A stretch of 64,000 nucleotides of DNA from Pseudoclavibacter terrae (GCF_008831075.1 NZ_WBJX01000001.1:1002515-1066514), one strand, 5' to 3'; shown: positions 50,562 through 60,169, numbered from the stretch's first letter. Notes: a model not told the origin generated them from the letters alone. Translations and numbers: made by a program.

Positions 50562-50643
50562 GAGTGAAACGCCCTGTCTGCAGTTGTGGGATGCGCCCGG
50601 GAAGTCGAAGGGCGCCGAACGGCCGCGGTCGCGGCATCGCCAC

Positions 50644-50649
50644 AGTCTA
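50644..50649 (-). promoter_or_regulatory. -10 TAGACT of the DEAD-box gene
   Basis: Minus-strand TAGACT leaves a leader of about 76 nt, one of the longer leaders in the window; DEAD-box genes often have regulatory leaders. Confidence 0.4.
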
Positions 50650-50748
50650 GCGAATAGCTGCTTTCCGGTCCTCTCGGCATCGGCGGGGGCTGAGATCGGC
50701 CGACGCGGACCAACCGGGAGCTGCACCTGGGCGGACTCGTCTGGCACA

Positions 50749-50754
50749 TAGGAT
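50749..50754 (+). promoter_or_regulatory. -10 TAGGAT of the ferritin-like gene, leaderless
   Basis: TAGGAT ends 6 nt before GTG 50761. Confidence 0.65.
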
Positions 50755-50760
50755 GTGCGT

Positions 50761-51492
50761 GTGAAGCCAGTATTCGGAAGGCGCAGCGGAGACCGATCCC
50801 AGGATGACGCAGCTCCGGCATCCGCGCCGAAGCCAGCGACGTCGCTGGGAGACCTGCTGGTTCCCGTCGACGCGCTCGTCGCGCGCGCCGCGTACCTCGA
50901 GCTGCTGCTGTTCCAGGAGCTGTCGGCCATCGTCAACGAAGCGCCCGCGCTTGCCAACAAGCAGCACATCGGAGCGGCCGCCAACGCCGCACTCGAGCGG
51001 CACAGGGCCCTGCTCGGCGGTGCAGAGGCGGCCGCGGAGCAGGCCTCGATCACGCGCATCGGCGAGGCTGCCGAGCATTTCTCGGGCTACCCGGAACGAG
51101 TCCTCGGGCACGACTGGGCGCAGCGTCTGCTGAGCTGCCACCTCTCGTCCGGCTTCTTCCGCGACTTCTTCGGGGAAGTGGCCGAACAGGGCGGCGAGCG
51201 ATACCGGACGGCCCTCGCGCCCGTCTTCATCACGGACGCGGAGCGGGACCAGCTGCTGCCGGTGATCGAGGCGGCAATCCACTACGAAGACGGCCTCGGC
51301 GACCGACTCGCGATGTGGGGGCGGCGCATCGTCGGCGACACCGTGCTCGCGATCAGACTTGCCCTCGATGTGCCGCTCGGAACGAGTGGAGACGACCTCA
51401 TCCCCGACGGGGAAGCGCAGCTCGAGAAGCTCGCGTCGGTGCTGTATGCCGGCCACTCCCGCCGGATGAACACGCTTGGGCTCGCTGCCTGA
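50761..51492 (+). CDS. ferritin-like fold protein (MiaE-like group)
   Basis: 243 residues, all-helical. The core (DALVARAAYLELLLFQELSAIV, here in part; FSGYPERVLGHDWAQRLLS; SGFFRDFFGEVA) has the Glu-rich four-helix pattern of ferritin-like proteins, and the group lies between rhlE and DUF3107 in many actinobacteria (Rv3210c in M. tuberculosis). Whether the di-iron ligands (EExxH-type) are complete is not clear by eye, so activity is uncertain. A leaderless promoter precedes it and a strong terminator follows. Confidence 0.85.
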   Translation: MKPVFGRRSGDRSQDDAAPASAPKPATSLGDLLVPVDALVARAAYLELLLFQELSAIVNEAPALANKQHIGAAANAALERHRALLGGAEAAAEQASITRIGEAAEHFSGYPERVLGHDWAQRLLSCHLSSGFFRDFFGEVAEQGGERYRTALAPVFITDAERDQLLPVIEAAIHYEDGLGDRLAMWGRRIVGDTVLAIRLALDVPLGTSGDDLIPDGEAQLEKLASVLYAGHSRRMNTLGLAA

Positions 51493-51532
51493 CGGACATG
51501 CACGACCGTGGCCCGGTCGCCGGGCACGACGA

Positions 51533-51584
51533 AGGCCCCCGGTCCTCGCCACTCCAGTCGGAGTGTCGGAGGACACGGGGGCCT
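51533..51584. terminator. terminator behind the ferritin-like gene
   Basis: AGGCCCCCG pairs with CGGGGGCCT at the base, TCCTC with GAGGA above a small bulge, and CACTCC with GGAGTG around AGTC at the tip. Bidirectional, shared with the convergent membrane-protein gene. Confidence 0.75.
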
Positions 51585-51615
51585 GATCGTCTGCTGCGAG
51601 CGGAGCCCGGGGGGC

Positions 51616-51942
51616 CTACGTGGTCGTCTGCGCGCGGCCGAGGTGGCTGAGTCGGTGCAGGAGGTCGTCGTCATCGTGCTGGCGGCGAGCGCTCAGCGAC
51701 CAGCCGACGGCGATGGTCACGACCGCGGCGACGAGCAGGGTGATCACCCAGATCCATCCGCCGTCGTAGGCAAGCCATGGCGCTGGGCCCTGAAGCCACG
51801 TGAGCGCCTGCCAGGCCACGAGCGCGACGATGCCGCCGAGCGCCGGCAGGAGCACGGGGCCCCGCGTGGCCCGGTGGGGCGCCGCGAACTGCACGGCCAC
51901 ACCGAGCAGGATTCCCGCGAGGCCCGCGAACATGAGTTCCAT
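51616..51942 (-). CDS. small membrane protein of unknown function
   Basis: 108 residues with three hydrophobic helices (MFAGLAGILLGVAVQFA, VLLPALGGIVALVAWQAL, GGWIWVITLLVAAVVTIAVG) and a short charged tail with four aspartates. It lies 9 bp behind the DUF3107 gene and is probably translated from the same mRNA; there is no good ribosome binding site. I do not recognise a family. Similar small membrane proteins accompany DUF3107 in related genomes, as far as I recall. Confidence 0.75.
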   Translation of the reverse strand: MELMFAGLAGILLGVAVQFAAPHRATRGPVLLPALGGIVALVAWQALTWLQGPAPWLAYDGGWIWVITLLVAAVVTIAVGWSLSARRQHDDDDLLHRLSHLGRAQTTT

Positions 51943-51951
51943 GGTGGTGGG

Positions 51952-52176
51952 CTAGGCGATGAAGCCGACGCGGCGAGCCTGGTCGCCGGAGAGCTCCACG
52001 TAGAGGATGTTCTCTGTCGCGACGAGGTAGGAGCGAGACTTCGAGTCGTGCAGCTTCACGATGGCCGCTTCCTTCGTGACTGCGTCCTCGATGATGCGCT
52101 CGAAGTCGTCCTTGGTGAGATCGGTCTCGAACGAGAGCTCTCGTGGGGCGTGCTTGATGCCGATGCGAACTTCCAC
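51952..52176 (-). CDS. DUF3107 protein
   Basis: 74-residue protein of the actinobacterial DUF3107 family (TB9.4/Rv3208A in M. tuberculosis). The conserved VEVRIGIKHAPRELSFETD start and YVELSGDQARRVGF end are both present. Function unknown. GTG 52176 has AAAGG with 6-nt spacing. A TAGCCT hexamer at 52216-52211 is a good -10, giving a leader of about 28 nt. It diverges from adnA, as expected of the conserved neighbourhood. Confidence 0.93.
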   Translation of the reverse strand: MEVRIGIKHAPRELSFETDLTKDDFERIIEDAVTKEAAIVKLHDSKSRSYLVATENILYVELSGDQARRVGFIA

Positions 52177-52330
52177 TTGGCGCCTTTCGGATGCGAACGG
52201 GTGTCTGGCAAGGCTACCGGCAGGCCGCTGGGCTCGCGCGCATTCGCCGGGTCTTTCGCCGTGGGCGCAACGCGTGCTGCGCGCGCCGGACTGCGGCCAT
52301 GGCTGCGCGTCGAATGTCGGTGCCCCGGGA

Positions 52331-52336
52331 TACCGT
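52331..52336 (+). promoter_or_regulatory. -10 TACCGT of adnA-adnB, leaderless
   Basis: TACCGT ends 6 nt before ATG 52343; no ribosome binding site. Confidence 0.6.
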
Positions 52337-52342
52337 GACTGC

Positions 52343-55300
52343 ATGACTTCCGGACCAGTGCTCGATGCGGTGCTCCTCGATGCCACGCAGATGGCCGTCC
52401 TCGAGGCTGATGATGCGTCGCATCTCAGTGTCGTGGGTGCCCCGGGCTCCGGGAAGACGACGACGCTCATCGAGATGCTCGCGCGGCGTGTCCACGTGGA
52501 CGGCCTCCGGACCACCGAGGTGCTCGCCCTGACCCCCGACCGCCGGAGTGCCGCACGCCTGCGCGAGAGCATCGCCAAGCGGCTCGCGGTCAGCACGCCA
52601 GGTGCCATGGCGCGCACGCCGGAGTCGCTTGCCTTCGAGATCGTGCGTGCCGACCGCGCACGGCGCGGCCTGCAGGCTCCACAGCTGCTCACCGGCGCCG
52701 ACGAGGACACGATCCTGGCCGAGCTCATCCAGAGCGACCTCGAGGCACGCGCCGCGACGGTCCCGGAGCGGCTGCACGCTGCACCCATCGAGTGGGCTCC
52801 GCCCGTGACACCCGAGACGATCGGGCTGCGAGGGTTCAGGGCCGAGCTGCGCGACCTCCTGGCCGCGATGTCGGAGTACGACGTCACTCCGGAGCGCCTC
52901 GAGGAGCTCGCCCACCTCAGGCCCGTGTGGTCGGGTGCCGCCGTGGTCGCCCGACAGTTCCGCGAGAGCATCGAGCAGGCGAAGCCGAACGCCTTCGACA
53001 CCCCTGGCATCGTGCTCGAGGCGGCGAGTCTCGTTCACTCCGCGGCAAGCCTCGACGCCTTCGCGGAGCTCAAGCTGCTCCTGGTCGATGACGTCCAGGA
53101 GTTCACCGAGTCAGGGCGAAGGCTCCTCGCGGCCTTCGCCTTGCGGGGAGTGCGCATCGTCTCGTTCGGCGACCCCGACATCACCACGGGGGGCTTCCGC
53201 GGCTCGAGACCGGAACTGGCGGCGGACTGGCGCGGAGAGACGCGCGGCGCGCTCGAGGCGCCGATTCGCCTGGTCCTCGGCACCGTGCATCGAGGGAGTG
53301 CGGAGCTTAGAGCGTTCGTTCGACGCGTCACCGAGGGCATCGGCGTGCAGCGTGAATCCGGACACCGCGCGGCGGATGCGGCCCTGGCAGGTTCGCCACC
53401 GCCAGCCGCCCCGCCCACGGTGGCCCGTTTCTCCGCCACGTCGGCTGCGGCCGAGTGCCGCGAGATCGCCGACTACCTCCGCGAGCTGCACCTCCTCCAC
53501 GACGTGCCATGGGATGACATGGCCGTCATCACGCGCCGCGGCGGCAGCATCGAGTCGCTGCGACGGCAGCTCGCGAAGCTCGAGGTGCCGACGAGTTCCT
53601 CGCAGGCTCTTCCCGCGGCGAGAGACAAGGCGGTGCAGGCAGTGGTTCGTCTTGCGGCCATCGCGAGCGGGGCTGATGAGCTCACCCCGGAAGCCATCGA
53701 GGAGCTCGCCGCCTCACCTGTCTTCGCTATCGATCCCGTGCAGCTGCGGCGAGTCCGGCGAGCCCTGCGACTGGACGAGATCGCGGCAGGGGGGAACCGT
53801 GCCGCCGACGAGCTGCTCGTCGAGGCCGTCTCCCGCGTCGCCGGGCTCCGCCTCCTGACCGACCCGGACGCGCCAGCTTCGGCGACGTTCGAGCGCCTGC
53901 TCGCGACAGGCGGCTCCGCAAGCGGGCGCAGCGCGACGAGGGCCCTCCAGCAATTGGGCTCGGTGATCCGCGCCGTTGCGGCCGAGATCGAAGCCGCGAG
54001 TGGCCAGCAGCGCAGCATCGCGGCCGACGAGGTCCTGTTCGCCGTGTGGGAGCGCCTCGGCCTCGCGAGATCGTGGCGCGAGGCAGCGTTGGGGTCGGGG
54101 CCGCGCGCGGAGCAGATCGGTGCCCACCTCGACGCCCTGGTCACGCTCTTCGACGTGGGCAAGCGCTTCGTCGAGCGGCAGCCAGACGCGGGCATCCACG
54201 ACTTCATCCTGCAGTGGACTGGGAGCGAGGTCACCGCCGACTCCCTCGCGAGTCGCACGCACGGCGGCACGGTCACCGTCACGACTCCGGCCGCTGTGCT
54301 CGGTCGTGAGTTCCGAGTCGTCGTCGTCGCCGGGCTCTCAGACGGTGTCTGGCCGAACCTTCGTCTCCGCGATTCGCTGCTCGGGGCAGGTCAGCTCGCG
54401 GAGCTCGAACGAGGCATCGACACCACGCGCGATCTCGTGGACCGACGACTCGAGGTGCTGCACGACGAGCGACGCATGTTCGCCCAGGCCGTGTCCCGGT
54501 CCTCGGAATGGCTGCTCCTGACCGCCGAGGAGAGCGAGGACAGCGCGCCGTCGCCGTTCTTCCTGCTGTCGTCGACCTCGTGGAACGACTCGACCGCAGC
54601 GCCGGGGCAGGCCGCGCTCGCATCCCTGACCTTGCGCGGCCTGGTCGGCGAGCTGCGTCGCGCCGCGATCGTCGACGGGGTCGATACCTCCGGCGCAGCT
54701 GGTCTCGCGAAGCTCTCGGCCGAGGGCGTGCCCGGCGCGGACCCGGCCGACTGGTACGGACTCCTGCAGCCGACCACCGGCAGGCCACTGCACGACCCGT
54801 CCGACCCCGACGCGAGCATCCCGGTCTCGCCGTCCAGCATCGAGAGCTTCGAGGACTGCGGCGTGAACTGGTTCGTGACTTCCCACGGAGGCGGGAGCAC
54901 CAGCGACAGCATGAACGTCGGCAACATCGTGCACGCGGCCGCCGAGTTCGACTTCCCCAGCTTGGAGGCTCGAACGGCCTTCGCGCAGGCACGCCTGCGC
55001 TCGAGTGATTTCGACGCGCCCTGGCAGGAGAAGGCGGTTCGAGCGAAGGTGGACGAGCTCGTTCGCAACCTCTCCGCCTACCTGCACCGCGTCAGTCTCA
55101 GCGGCGGCGCCCTGCTCGGGGCCGAGCGTGGATTCAGCATCGAGGTGCGCGTCGAAGGCGATGACAGCGCCCAGATCATCCTGCGCGGCAAGATCGACCG
55201 CATCGAGAGCACCGCTGCCGGTTCCGTCGATGTCGTCGACTTCAAAACCGGCAAGTCGATGCCGTCCAACGACTCCATGGCCAGAAACGCGCAGCTTGCC

Positions 55301-55699
55301 GCCTACCAGCTCGCCCTCTCGACGGGAGCGGTGAGCGACCCCGTGGAGCGTCCGCCCCAGTCCGTCGAGCTCCCCCCGCGAAGCGATCAGGGAGGGGAGA
55401 TCCCCGCCGCGGAGGTGCACGAGGCGAAGCTCGTCTTCCTCGCGAAGCCGACCTCGAAACTCGAGTGGAGCGAGCGCACCCAGCAGCCGTTCGACGAGGC
55501 GGCGACCGCGGAGTTCTTCGACCGCGTCCGCACCGTCGCCCTCGGCATGGTCGGGATCCCCGAGCCCTCCCGTGAGACGGGAGGCAGCGACCACGTCGCC
55601 GACGCCCACTATCTTGCCCACCTCGAGTCGCACTGCCTCGGCTCGTTCGGTGGCGGACGAGCGTGCGCGCTGCACGCCGCACCGGAGGTCACCGAATGA
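52343..55699 (+). CDS. adnA: AdnA-like helicase-nuclease subunit
   Basis: 1118-residue subunit of the AdnAB motor-nuclease that resects DNA double-strand ends. N-terminal UvrD-type motor: Walker A GAPGSGKT (32-39) and motif II D249-D250-V-Q252, where most UvrD motors have D-E-x-Q. C-terminal RecB-type nuclease: D952 in GKIDRIES and D966-F-K968 in VVDFKTGKS. Cysteines in SFEDCGVN and in HCLGSF/GRACALH flank the nuclease but do not show the clean AddB-type iron-sulfur spacing. Start ATG 52343; a longer frame from 52061 would run through the DUF3107 leader. ATGA overlap couples it to adnB. Confidence 0.92.
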   Translation: MTSGPVLDAVLLDATQMAVLEADDASHLSVVGAPGSGKTTTLIEMLARRVHVDGLRTTEVLALTPDRRSAARLRESIAKRLAVSTPGAMARTPESLAFEIVRADRARRGLQAPQLLTGADEDTILAELIQSDLEARAATVPERLHAAPIEWAPPVTPETIGLRGFRAELRDLLAAMSEYDVTPERLEELAHLRPVWSGAAVVARQFRESIEQAKPNAFDTPGIVLEAASLVHSAASLDAFAELKLLLVDDVQEFTESGRRLLAAFALRGVRIVSFGDPDITTGGFRGSRPELAADWRGETRGALEAPIRLVLGTVHRGSAELRAFVRRVTEGIGVQRESGHRAADAALAGSPPPAAPPTVARFSATSAAAECREIADYLRELHLLHDVPWDDMAVITRRGGSIESLRRQLAKLEVPTSSSQALPAARDKAVQAVVRLAAIASGADELTPEAIEELAASPVFAIDPVQLRRVRRALRLDEIAAGGNRAADELLVEAVSRVAGLRLLTDPDAPASATFERLLATGGSASGRSATRALQQLGSVIRAVAAEIEAASGQQRSIAADEVLFAVWERLGLARSWREAALGSGPRAEQIGAHLDALVTLFDVGKRFVERQPDAGIHDFILQWTGSEVTADSLASRTHGGTVTVTTPAAVLGREFRVVVVAGLSDGVWPNLRLRDSLLGAGQLAELERGIDTTRDLVDRRLEVLHDERRMFAQAVSRSSEWLLLTAEESEDSAPSPFFLLSSTSWNDSTAAPGQAALASLTLRGLVGELRRAAIVDGVDTSGAAGLAKLSAEGVPGADPADWYGLLQPTTGRPLHDPSDPDASIPVSPSSIESFEDCGVNWFVTSHGGGSTSDSMNVGNIVHAAAEFDFPSLEARTAFAQARLRSSDFDAPWQEKAVRAKVDELVRNLSAYLHRVSLSGGALLGAERGFSIEVRVEGDDSAQIILRGKIDRIESTAAGSVDVVDFKTGKSMPSNDSMARNAQLAAYQLALSTGAVSDPVERPPQSVELPPRSDQGGEIPAAEVHEAKLVFLAKPTSKLEWSERTQQPFDEAATAEFFDRVRTVALGMVGIPEPSRETGGSDHVADAHYLAHLESHCLGSFGGGRACALHAAPEVTE

Positions 55700-58600
55700 C
55701 GCACACCTGGCCCGCAGGAGCCGTCACGCACGGCGATATCGCGCTGGCACTCGCCGACAACGACCCGTCGCGAATGCTCGAACCGACCCCGGAACAGCGA
55801 CGCGTCATCGAAGCGCCCCCCGTGCCGAGTCTCGTGATGGCCGGAGCCGGCAGCGGCAAGACCCAGACCATGGTGCAGCGCATCGTCTGGCTCGTGGCCG
55901 CTCAGGGCGTGCATCCCACCGAGATCCTCGGCCTGACCTTCACCAGGAAGGCGGCGGGGGAGCTCCGTGAACGGGTGCAGCTGGCCCTCGCCCGGCTCCG
56001 CAGCGAAGGGCTGGTCGGCGGCGACGAGTTCGCTACCCCCGAGGTCTCGACCTACAACTCGTTCGCGAACCGCGTGTTCTCGGAGAACGCCCTCCTCATC
56101 GGACAGGAGCCGGACGCCCGTATCGTCGACGAGATGACCGCGTTCGCGCTCATGCGCAGCGTCGTGCTCGCGAGCGACGACGAACGCCTGAGCTCGCTCG
56201 ACCTGCAGCTCGCCGCCATCACGGCCCTCGCGCTCAACGTCGCGAGGGCGATGAGAGACAACCAGCTCACCGCCGACGCGTGCGACGCGTTCGTCGCCGA
56301 ATTCCGGCGCGTCGGTCAGCTGCCGGGTCGAGGCAAGGGCAACACGCCGAGCAAGCCGGTCACCGACGCCGTCGCCATCCTGGAGGAGCTGCCGATCTTC
56401 GTAGCGCTCGCCGAGCGCTACCAGCTCGAGAAGCGCAAGCGAGGGCTCATCGAGTTTTCCGACCAGGTGACGTTCGCGGCAGAGATCTGCGCGGGCACAC
56501 CAGCCGTCGCCGCGGAGCTGCGCAGCAGGCACCGGTTCGTCATCCTCGACGAATACCAGGACACGAGCGTCGGCCAGACTCGCCTCCTCGGAACGATCTT
56601 CGGCGATCACCCGGTCCTCGCGGTCGGTGACCCGAAGCAGTCGATCTACGGGTGGAGAGGCGCGAGCCCCGGCAACATGCGGCGATTCCACCGCGACTTC
56701 CGGACGCGCATCGCACCGCCAGCCGAAGAGCCCACCTTCCAGCTGTCGATCTCCTGGCGGAACGACGCGCGCATCCTCGACGCAGCGAACCAGGTCGCCT
56801 CCAGGCTCCCTGAGGCCGATGACCCCGGAGTCACCCAGCTCGGTACGCGTCCGGGAGCGGCTGCGGGCACCGTCTCGCTGGCGTTCCCCGAGACACTCGA
56901 TGATGAGGCGGATGCCGTCGCCACCTGGATGCGCGACCGCATTGTCGGCAGTGGCAGTGGCAGTGGCGAGACGAGACCGCCCTCGGGTGCCGTGCTGCTC
57001 CGCGCAGGCAAGCTCCTGCCACTCTTCTCGGCCGCCCTGACCCGTGCTGGCGTGCCCAACAGGGTCATCGGCTTGGGCGGGCTCCTCTCGTCACCCGAGG
57101 TTGTCGACCTCCGCTGTGCCATGCGCGTTGCGCACGACTCCACCGCCGGCAACGAACTCCTCCGGCTGCTCGTCGGCGCGAAGTACCGGTTCGGCCTCGC
57201 CGACGTGAAGGTCATCCACGACATCTCGCGGCGCCTCGCCAACCGGGACGTCACCATGGCGGCCCTCGCAGACGACGTCCGCGCCAGCCGGCGAGAACTC
57301 GCGACCGGTGACGACGAGGTGCCATTGCAGGAGGCCCTCGACTTCCTCGCCACTCGAATCCGCGGCGCCGCCAGGCGTGACGAGCCGGACACCTGGTTGA
57401 CCGGGCTCAGCGACGAGGCGCTTCGCCGCATCCCGAGGGTGAACGACCTCATCTCCGCGCTCCGACGAAACTCAGGACTCCCGATCACCAGCTTCGTCGA
57501 CGCCACCATCTCGATCATGGGTCTCGACCTCGAGGTGACCGCGAACCCGGACAACATCGCCAGAGTGGGCAACCTCGACGCGTTCGTCGAGGCGGCCGCG
57601 TCATTCGCATCCGCCGAGCCGGATGCCGACCTGGGCGCGTTCCTCGACTGGGTCGAGATCGCCGCGGGGGAGGACACGCTCGCCCCCGTCCAAGAGCAGG
57701 CCGAACCAGGAGTCGTGCAGCTGCTCAGCATCCACGGCTCCAAAGGACTCGAGTGGGACTTCGTCGCCGTGCCCCGCAGCGTCGAGGGGGAGATGCCGAG
57801 CTCATCACGCGACGGCCTCGGTTGGATCCGGAGGGGCGCCATCCCGTACGAGCTCCTGCTCGACGCCCACGACCGGCCAACGCTGTCCTGGCGGGACGCC
57901 GAGTCGCAGAAGGAACTCGCGGACCTCATGGCCGACCTCAGGGAGCGCATCAGGGAGCGCAACGACGACGAGGAACGACGACTCGCCTACGTCGCCTACA
58001 CGCGGGCGCGCCACGAGCTGCTCATCACGGGTTCCTACTGGAGCGCCATCCACAAGGCGCCACGGAAGGTCTCGGTCTTCGTCAGCGAGCTCGCCGACGC
58101 GGGCATCATCGAGGCCCCGCCGGAGAACACGCTCGAGGATGCGCCCACGTCACTCGCCGCCGACAGCGTGGCGTGGCCGCACCAGCCCTTCACGGAGGCC
58201 CGTCGTCGACGAGTCGACGAGCTCTCGGGTGCCGTCGCCAGAGCGCAGCTCGACGCGACGATCCCAGACGAAGTGCTCGATCGGCGCATCGAGCTCCTCC
58301 TCCGGGAACGCGCCGATCGGAACACGGTGACGAACATCCAGCTCCCGGCACGTTTCGCGGCCTCGAAGTTCAAGGACCTCGTCACCGATCCCGCCGAGAT
58401 CGCGGCGCAATTGCGACGTCCGATGCCGCAGAAGCCGTTCAGGCAGACCCGCATCGGGACGATGTTCCACGCCTGGGTGGAAGCGCACTACGCCGCGCCC
58501 AACGTCGGCGGAGACCTCCTCGGCATGGCCGAGATCTTCGGCACGGAAGACGCGGCGCTTGGCAGCCTCGCGGACGCCTCAGGTGCCGACTTCGCCGAGC

Positions 58601-58998
58601 TCGAACGCCTGCAGGACGCGTTCCTCGAGACGCCGTGGCCGCACAGGACGCCGATACTCGTAGAGCAGACCATCGAGTTCCGGCTCGGCGACCGCACCGT
58701 CGTCTGCAAGATCGACGCCGTCTTCGAGCACGACGGCCGAATCGAGGTCGTCGACTGGAAGACCGGCCGCGTGCCAAGCGGCGAGAGCGCCCGCTGGGAG
58801 CGTCAGCTGCAGCTCGCGCTCTACACGCTCGCCTACTCGGAGCACACCGGCGTCGCCCCCGAGCTCATCGATGCCGTGCTCGTCTACGTCCGAGAGGGCG
58901 AGGAGATCCGGGTCCCGGAGGTCACGGGGCGCCGCGAGCTCGAGCGGCTGCTCACAGAAGCGGAAGCCGCGCTCAGCGCCGCGAATCCGTCCGCATGA
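55696..58998 (+). CDS. adnB: AdnB-like helicase-nuclease subunit
   Basis: 1100-residue second subunit, with complete UvrD motor motifs: Walker A AGAGSGKT (49-56), LTFTRKAAGELRER (Ia), LDEYQDTS with D285-E286-Y-Q288 (II), VGDPKQSIYGWRGA (III), SIHGSKGLEWD (V) and YVAYTRARHELL (VI). The RecB-type nuclease at the C-terminus has D1007 in CKIDAVFEHD and D1020-W-K1022 in VVDWKTGR. In mycobacterial AdnAB this subunit is the leading motor (established). A GGCAGT triple repeat near 56947 encodes a short GSGSGS linker. Its last 26 bases overlap the convergent phosphotransferase gene. Confidence 0.94.
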   Translation: MTHTWPAGAVTHGDIALALADNDPSRMLEPTPEQRRVIEAPPVPSLVMAGAGSGKTQTMVQRIVWLVAAQGVHPTEILGLTFTRKAAGELRERVQLALARLRSEGLVGGDEFATPEVSTYNSFANRVFSENALLIGQEPDARIVDEMTAFALMRSVVLASDDERLSSLDLQLAAITALALNVARAMRDNQLTADACDAFVAEFRRVGQLPGRGKGNTPSKPVTDAVAILEELPIFVALAERYQLEKRKRGLIEFSDQVTFAAEICAGTPAVAAELRSRHRFVILDEYQDTSVGQTRLLGTIFGDHPVLAVGDPKQSIYGWRGASPGNMRRFHRDFRTRIAPPAEEPTFQLSISWRNDARILDAANQVASRLPEADDPGVTQLGTRPGAAAGTVSLAFPETLDDEADAVATWMRDRIVGSGSGSGETRPPSGAVLLRAGKLLPLFSAALTRAGVPNRVIGLGGLLSSPEVVDLRCAMRVAHDSTAGNELLRLLVGAKYRFGLADVKVIHDISRRLANRDVTMAALADDVRASRRELATGDDEVPLQEALDFLATRIRGAARRDEPDTWLTGLSDEALRRIPRVNDLISALRRNSGLPITSFVDATISIMGLDLEVTANPDNIARVGNLDAFVEAAASFASAEPDADLGAFLDWVEIAAGEDTLAPVQEQAEPGVVQLLSIHGSKGLEWDFVAVPRSVEGEMPSSSRDGLGWIRRGAIPYELLLDAHDRPTLSWRDAESQKELADLMADLRERIRERNDDEERRLAYVAYTRARHELLITGSYWSAIHKAPRKVSVFVSELADAGIIEAPPENTLEDAPTSLAADSVAWPHQPFTEARRRRVDELSGAVARAQLDATIPDEVLDRRIELLLRERADRNTVTNIQLPARFAASKFKDLVTDPAEIAAQLRRPMPQKPFRQTRIGTMFHAWVEAHYAAPNVGGDLLGMAEIFGTEDAALGSLADASGADFAELERLQDAFLETPWPHRTPILVEQTIEFRLGDRTVVCKIDAVFEHDGRIEVVDWKTGRVPSGESARWERQLQLALYTLAYSEHTGVAPELIDAVLVYVREGEEIRVPEVTGRRELERLLTEAEAALSAANPSA

Positions 58999-60163
58999 AG
59001 TCGTTCGGGGGAGTGTCGTCGTCGAGGTCATCCTCGGCTGCGTGATCGACGTCGACCTCCGGGCTGTCGTCAGGATGCACGTCGGCTGGCACCCCAGAGT
59101 CGGCCCTGTGCACCAGACCGGTGAGCACGGCGCTTCCCGTGTCCTGCGCGGCAGACTGGTGCGTCGGGCGGCGACCCGCGGCCTCCTTCAAGAGCTCCTG
59201 CACCTCTGCGATATCGAGCACCGGAAGCGTCTCGTGGACCAGCGGCTGAGCTGGCGCACGGTGGATGCGGTCGACCAGCGAGTCGAGCATCCCCTCCGCG
59301 TCGGAGATGATCTCCGCGTCGCTCGCATCCACGCCGTGGAGCAGCCAGCGGGCGAGCTCGAGCTCTGCGTAGAGCAGCGCGCGCTGGCGGAGCTGCCGGT
59401 CCACGGTCCCAGGGGCCTCATCCGTGTACTCATCGAGAATCCCGCGAGCGATGGCGCCATCGAGGGACGAGATCCAGTGGAGGTCTCGCGCCGGATCGCC
59501 GACGCGCAGGTCGCTCCAACCGAGGACACCGCGCACCTGGTTGCCGTCGGTGATGATCGAAGAGAGCCCGAGCGCTCCGTGGATGACCGTGGGCTGGAAC
59601 TGCCAGAGCGAGTCGTCGTCGACGGCTGCCGACCACCGGCGATCAAGCGTCACCGGGAGACGGCCGGTCTCCTTCGCTCGGGCGATCGTCTGCGCCGCCG
59701 CCTGCCGCGCCTCCGGCGCGGTGAGCGTCGGCATGCCAGCGGCCTCGACCGGCCCCTTCGGAAGGGAGTGGATGGCGGCGATGGCACGACCGAGGCTCAC
59801 GAGGAAGAGCGTGCCGGGCTCGAGCGTCTCCTGGTCGGCGGGGATCCCGCGCAGGTAGGTGTACACGGCCACCCGCTCGCGCTGATCGGCCAGGCTGCCG
59901 AGCACCTCGGACACCTGGAACGGCAGCCTGCTGCGCATCCCCGGCGTCAGCACGGCCAGCGCGCGCACGTCGGCCAGCTGCTCCTGCGCAGCAGCGGACG
60001 AGGTCGGGCGCCGGGCGATGATCGTCTCGCCGTCCGTGAGGGTCAGCAGGGCGGCGTCGAAGTCGCCGTGCGCCCCGTACGTGTGCTCGAGGGCCGCAGC
60101 CACATCGAGGTCGGGGACAGCGGCCACGGCAAGTGCCGCGAGTTCCAGCGAGAGCTCAGCCAT
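58973..60163 (-). CDS. aminoglycoside phosphotransferase-like protein with degenerate kinase motifs
   Basis: 396 residues. The overall plan is that of the APH/choline kinase-like fold: N-lobe with IIARRPTS, hinge VAVYTYLRG, and the C-lobe segment VIHGALGLSSII followed by GVLGWSDLRVGDPARDL. In active enzymes these read HGDxxxxN and xIDWxD; here the catalytic Asp is A197, the metal Asn is S202 and the second metal Asp is G215, so it is probably a pseudokinase. The last about 90 residues are acidic and look disordered. TAACCT ends 6 nt before the ATG. It converges on adnB (26-bp overlap) and diverges from nudC. Confidence 0.85.
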   Translation of the reverse strand: MAELSLELAALAVAAVPDLDVAAALEHTYGAHGDFDAALLTLTDGETIIARRPTSSAAAQEQLADVRALAVLTPGMRSRLPFQVSEVLGSLADQRERVAVYTYLRGIPADQETLEPGTLFLVSLGRAIAAIHSLPKGPVEAAGMPTLTAPEARQAAAQTIARAKETGRLPVTLDRRWSAAVDDDSLWQFQPTVIHGALGLSSIITDGNQVRGVLGWSDLRVGDPARDLHWISSLDGAIARGILDEYTDEAPGTVDRQLRQRALLYAELELARWLLHGVDASDAEIISDAEGMLDSLVDRIHRAPAQPLVHETLPVLDIAEVQELLKEAAGRRPTHQSAAQDTGSAVLTGLVHRADSGVPADVHPDDSPEVDVDHAAEDDLDDDTPPNDFMRTDSRR

Positions 60164-60169
60164 GGGTCC

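Noticed and set aside
56947-56966. Tandem GGCAGT repeats
   Set aside because: Only three units inside adnB that encode a short Gly-Ser linker; no sign of a regulatory or variable repeat beyond the coding role.
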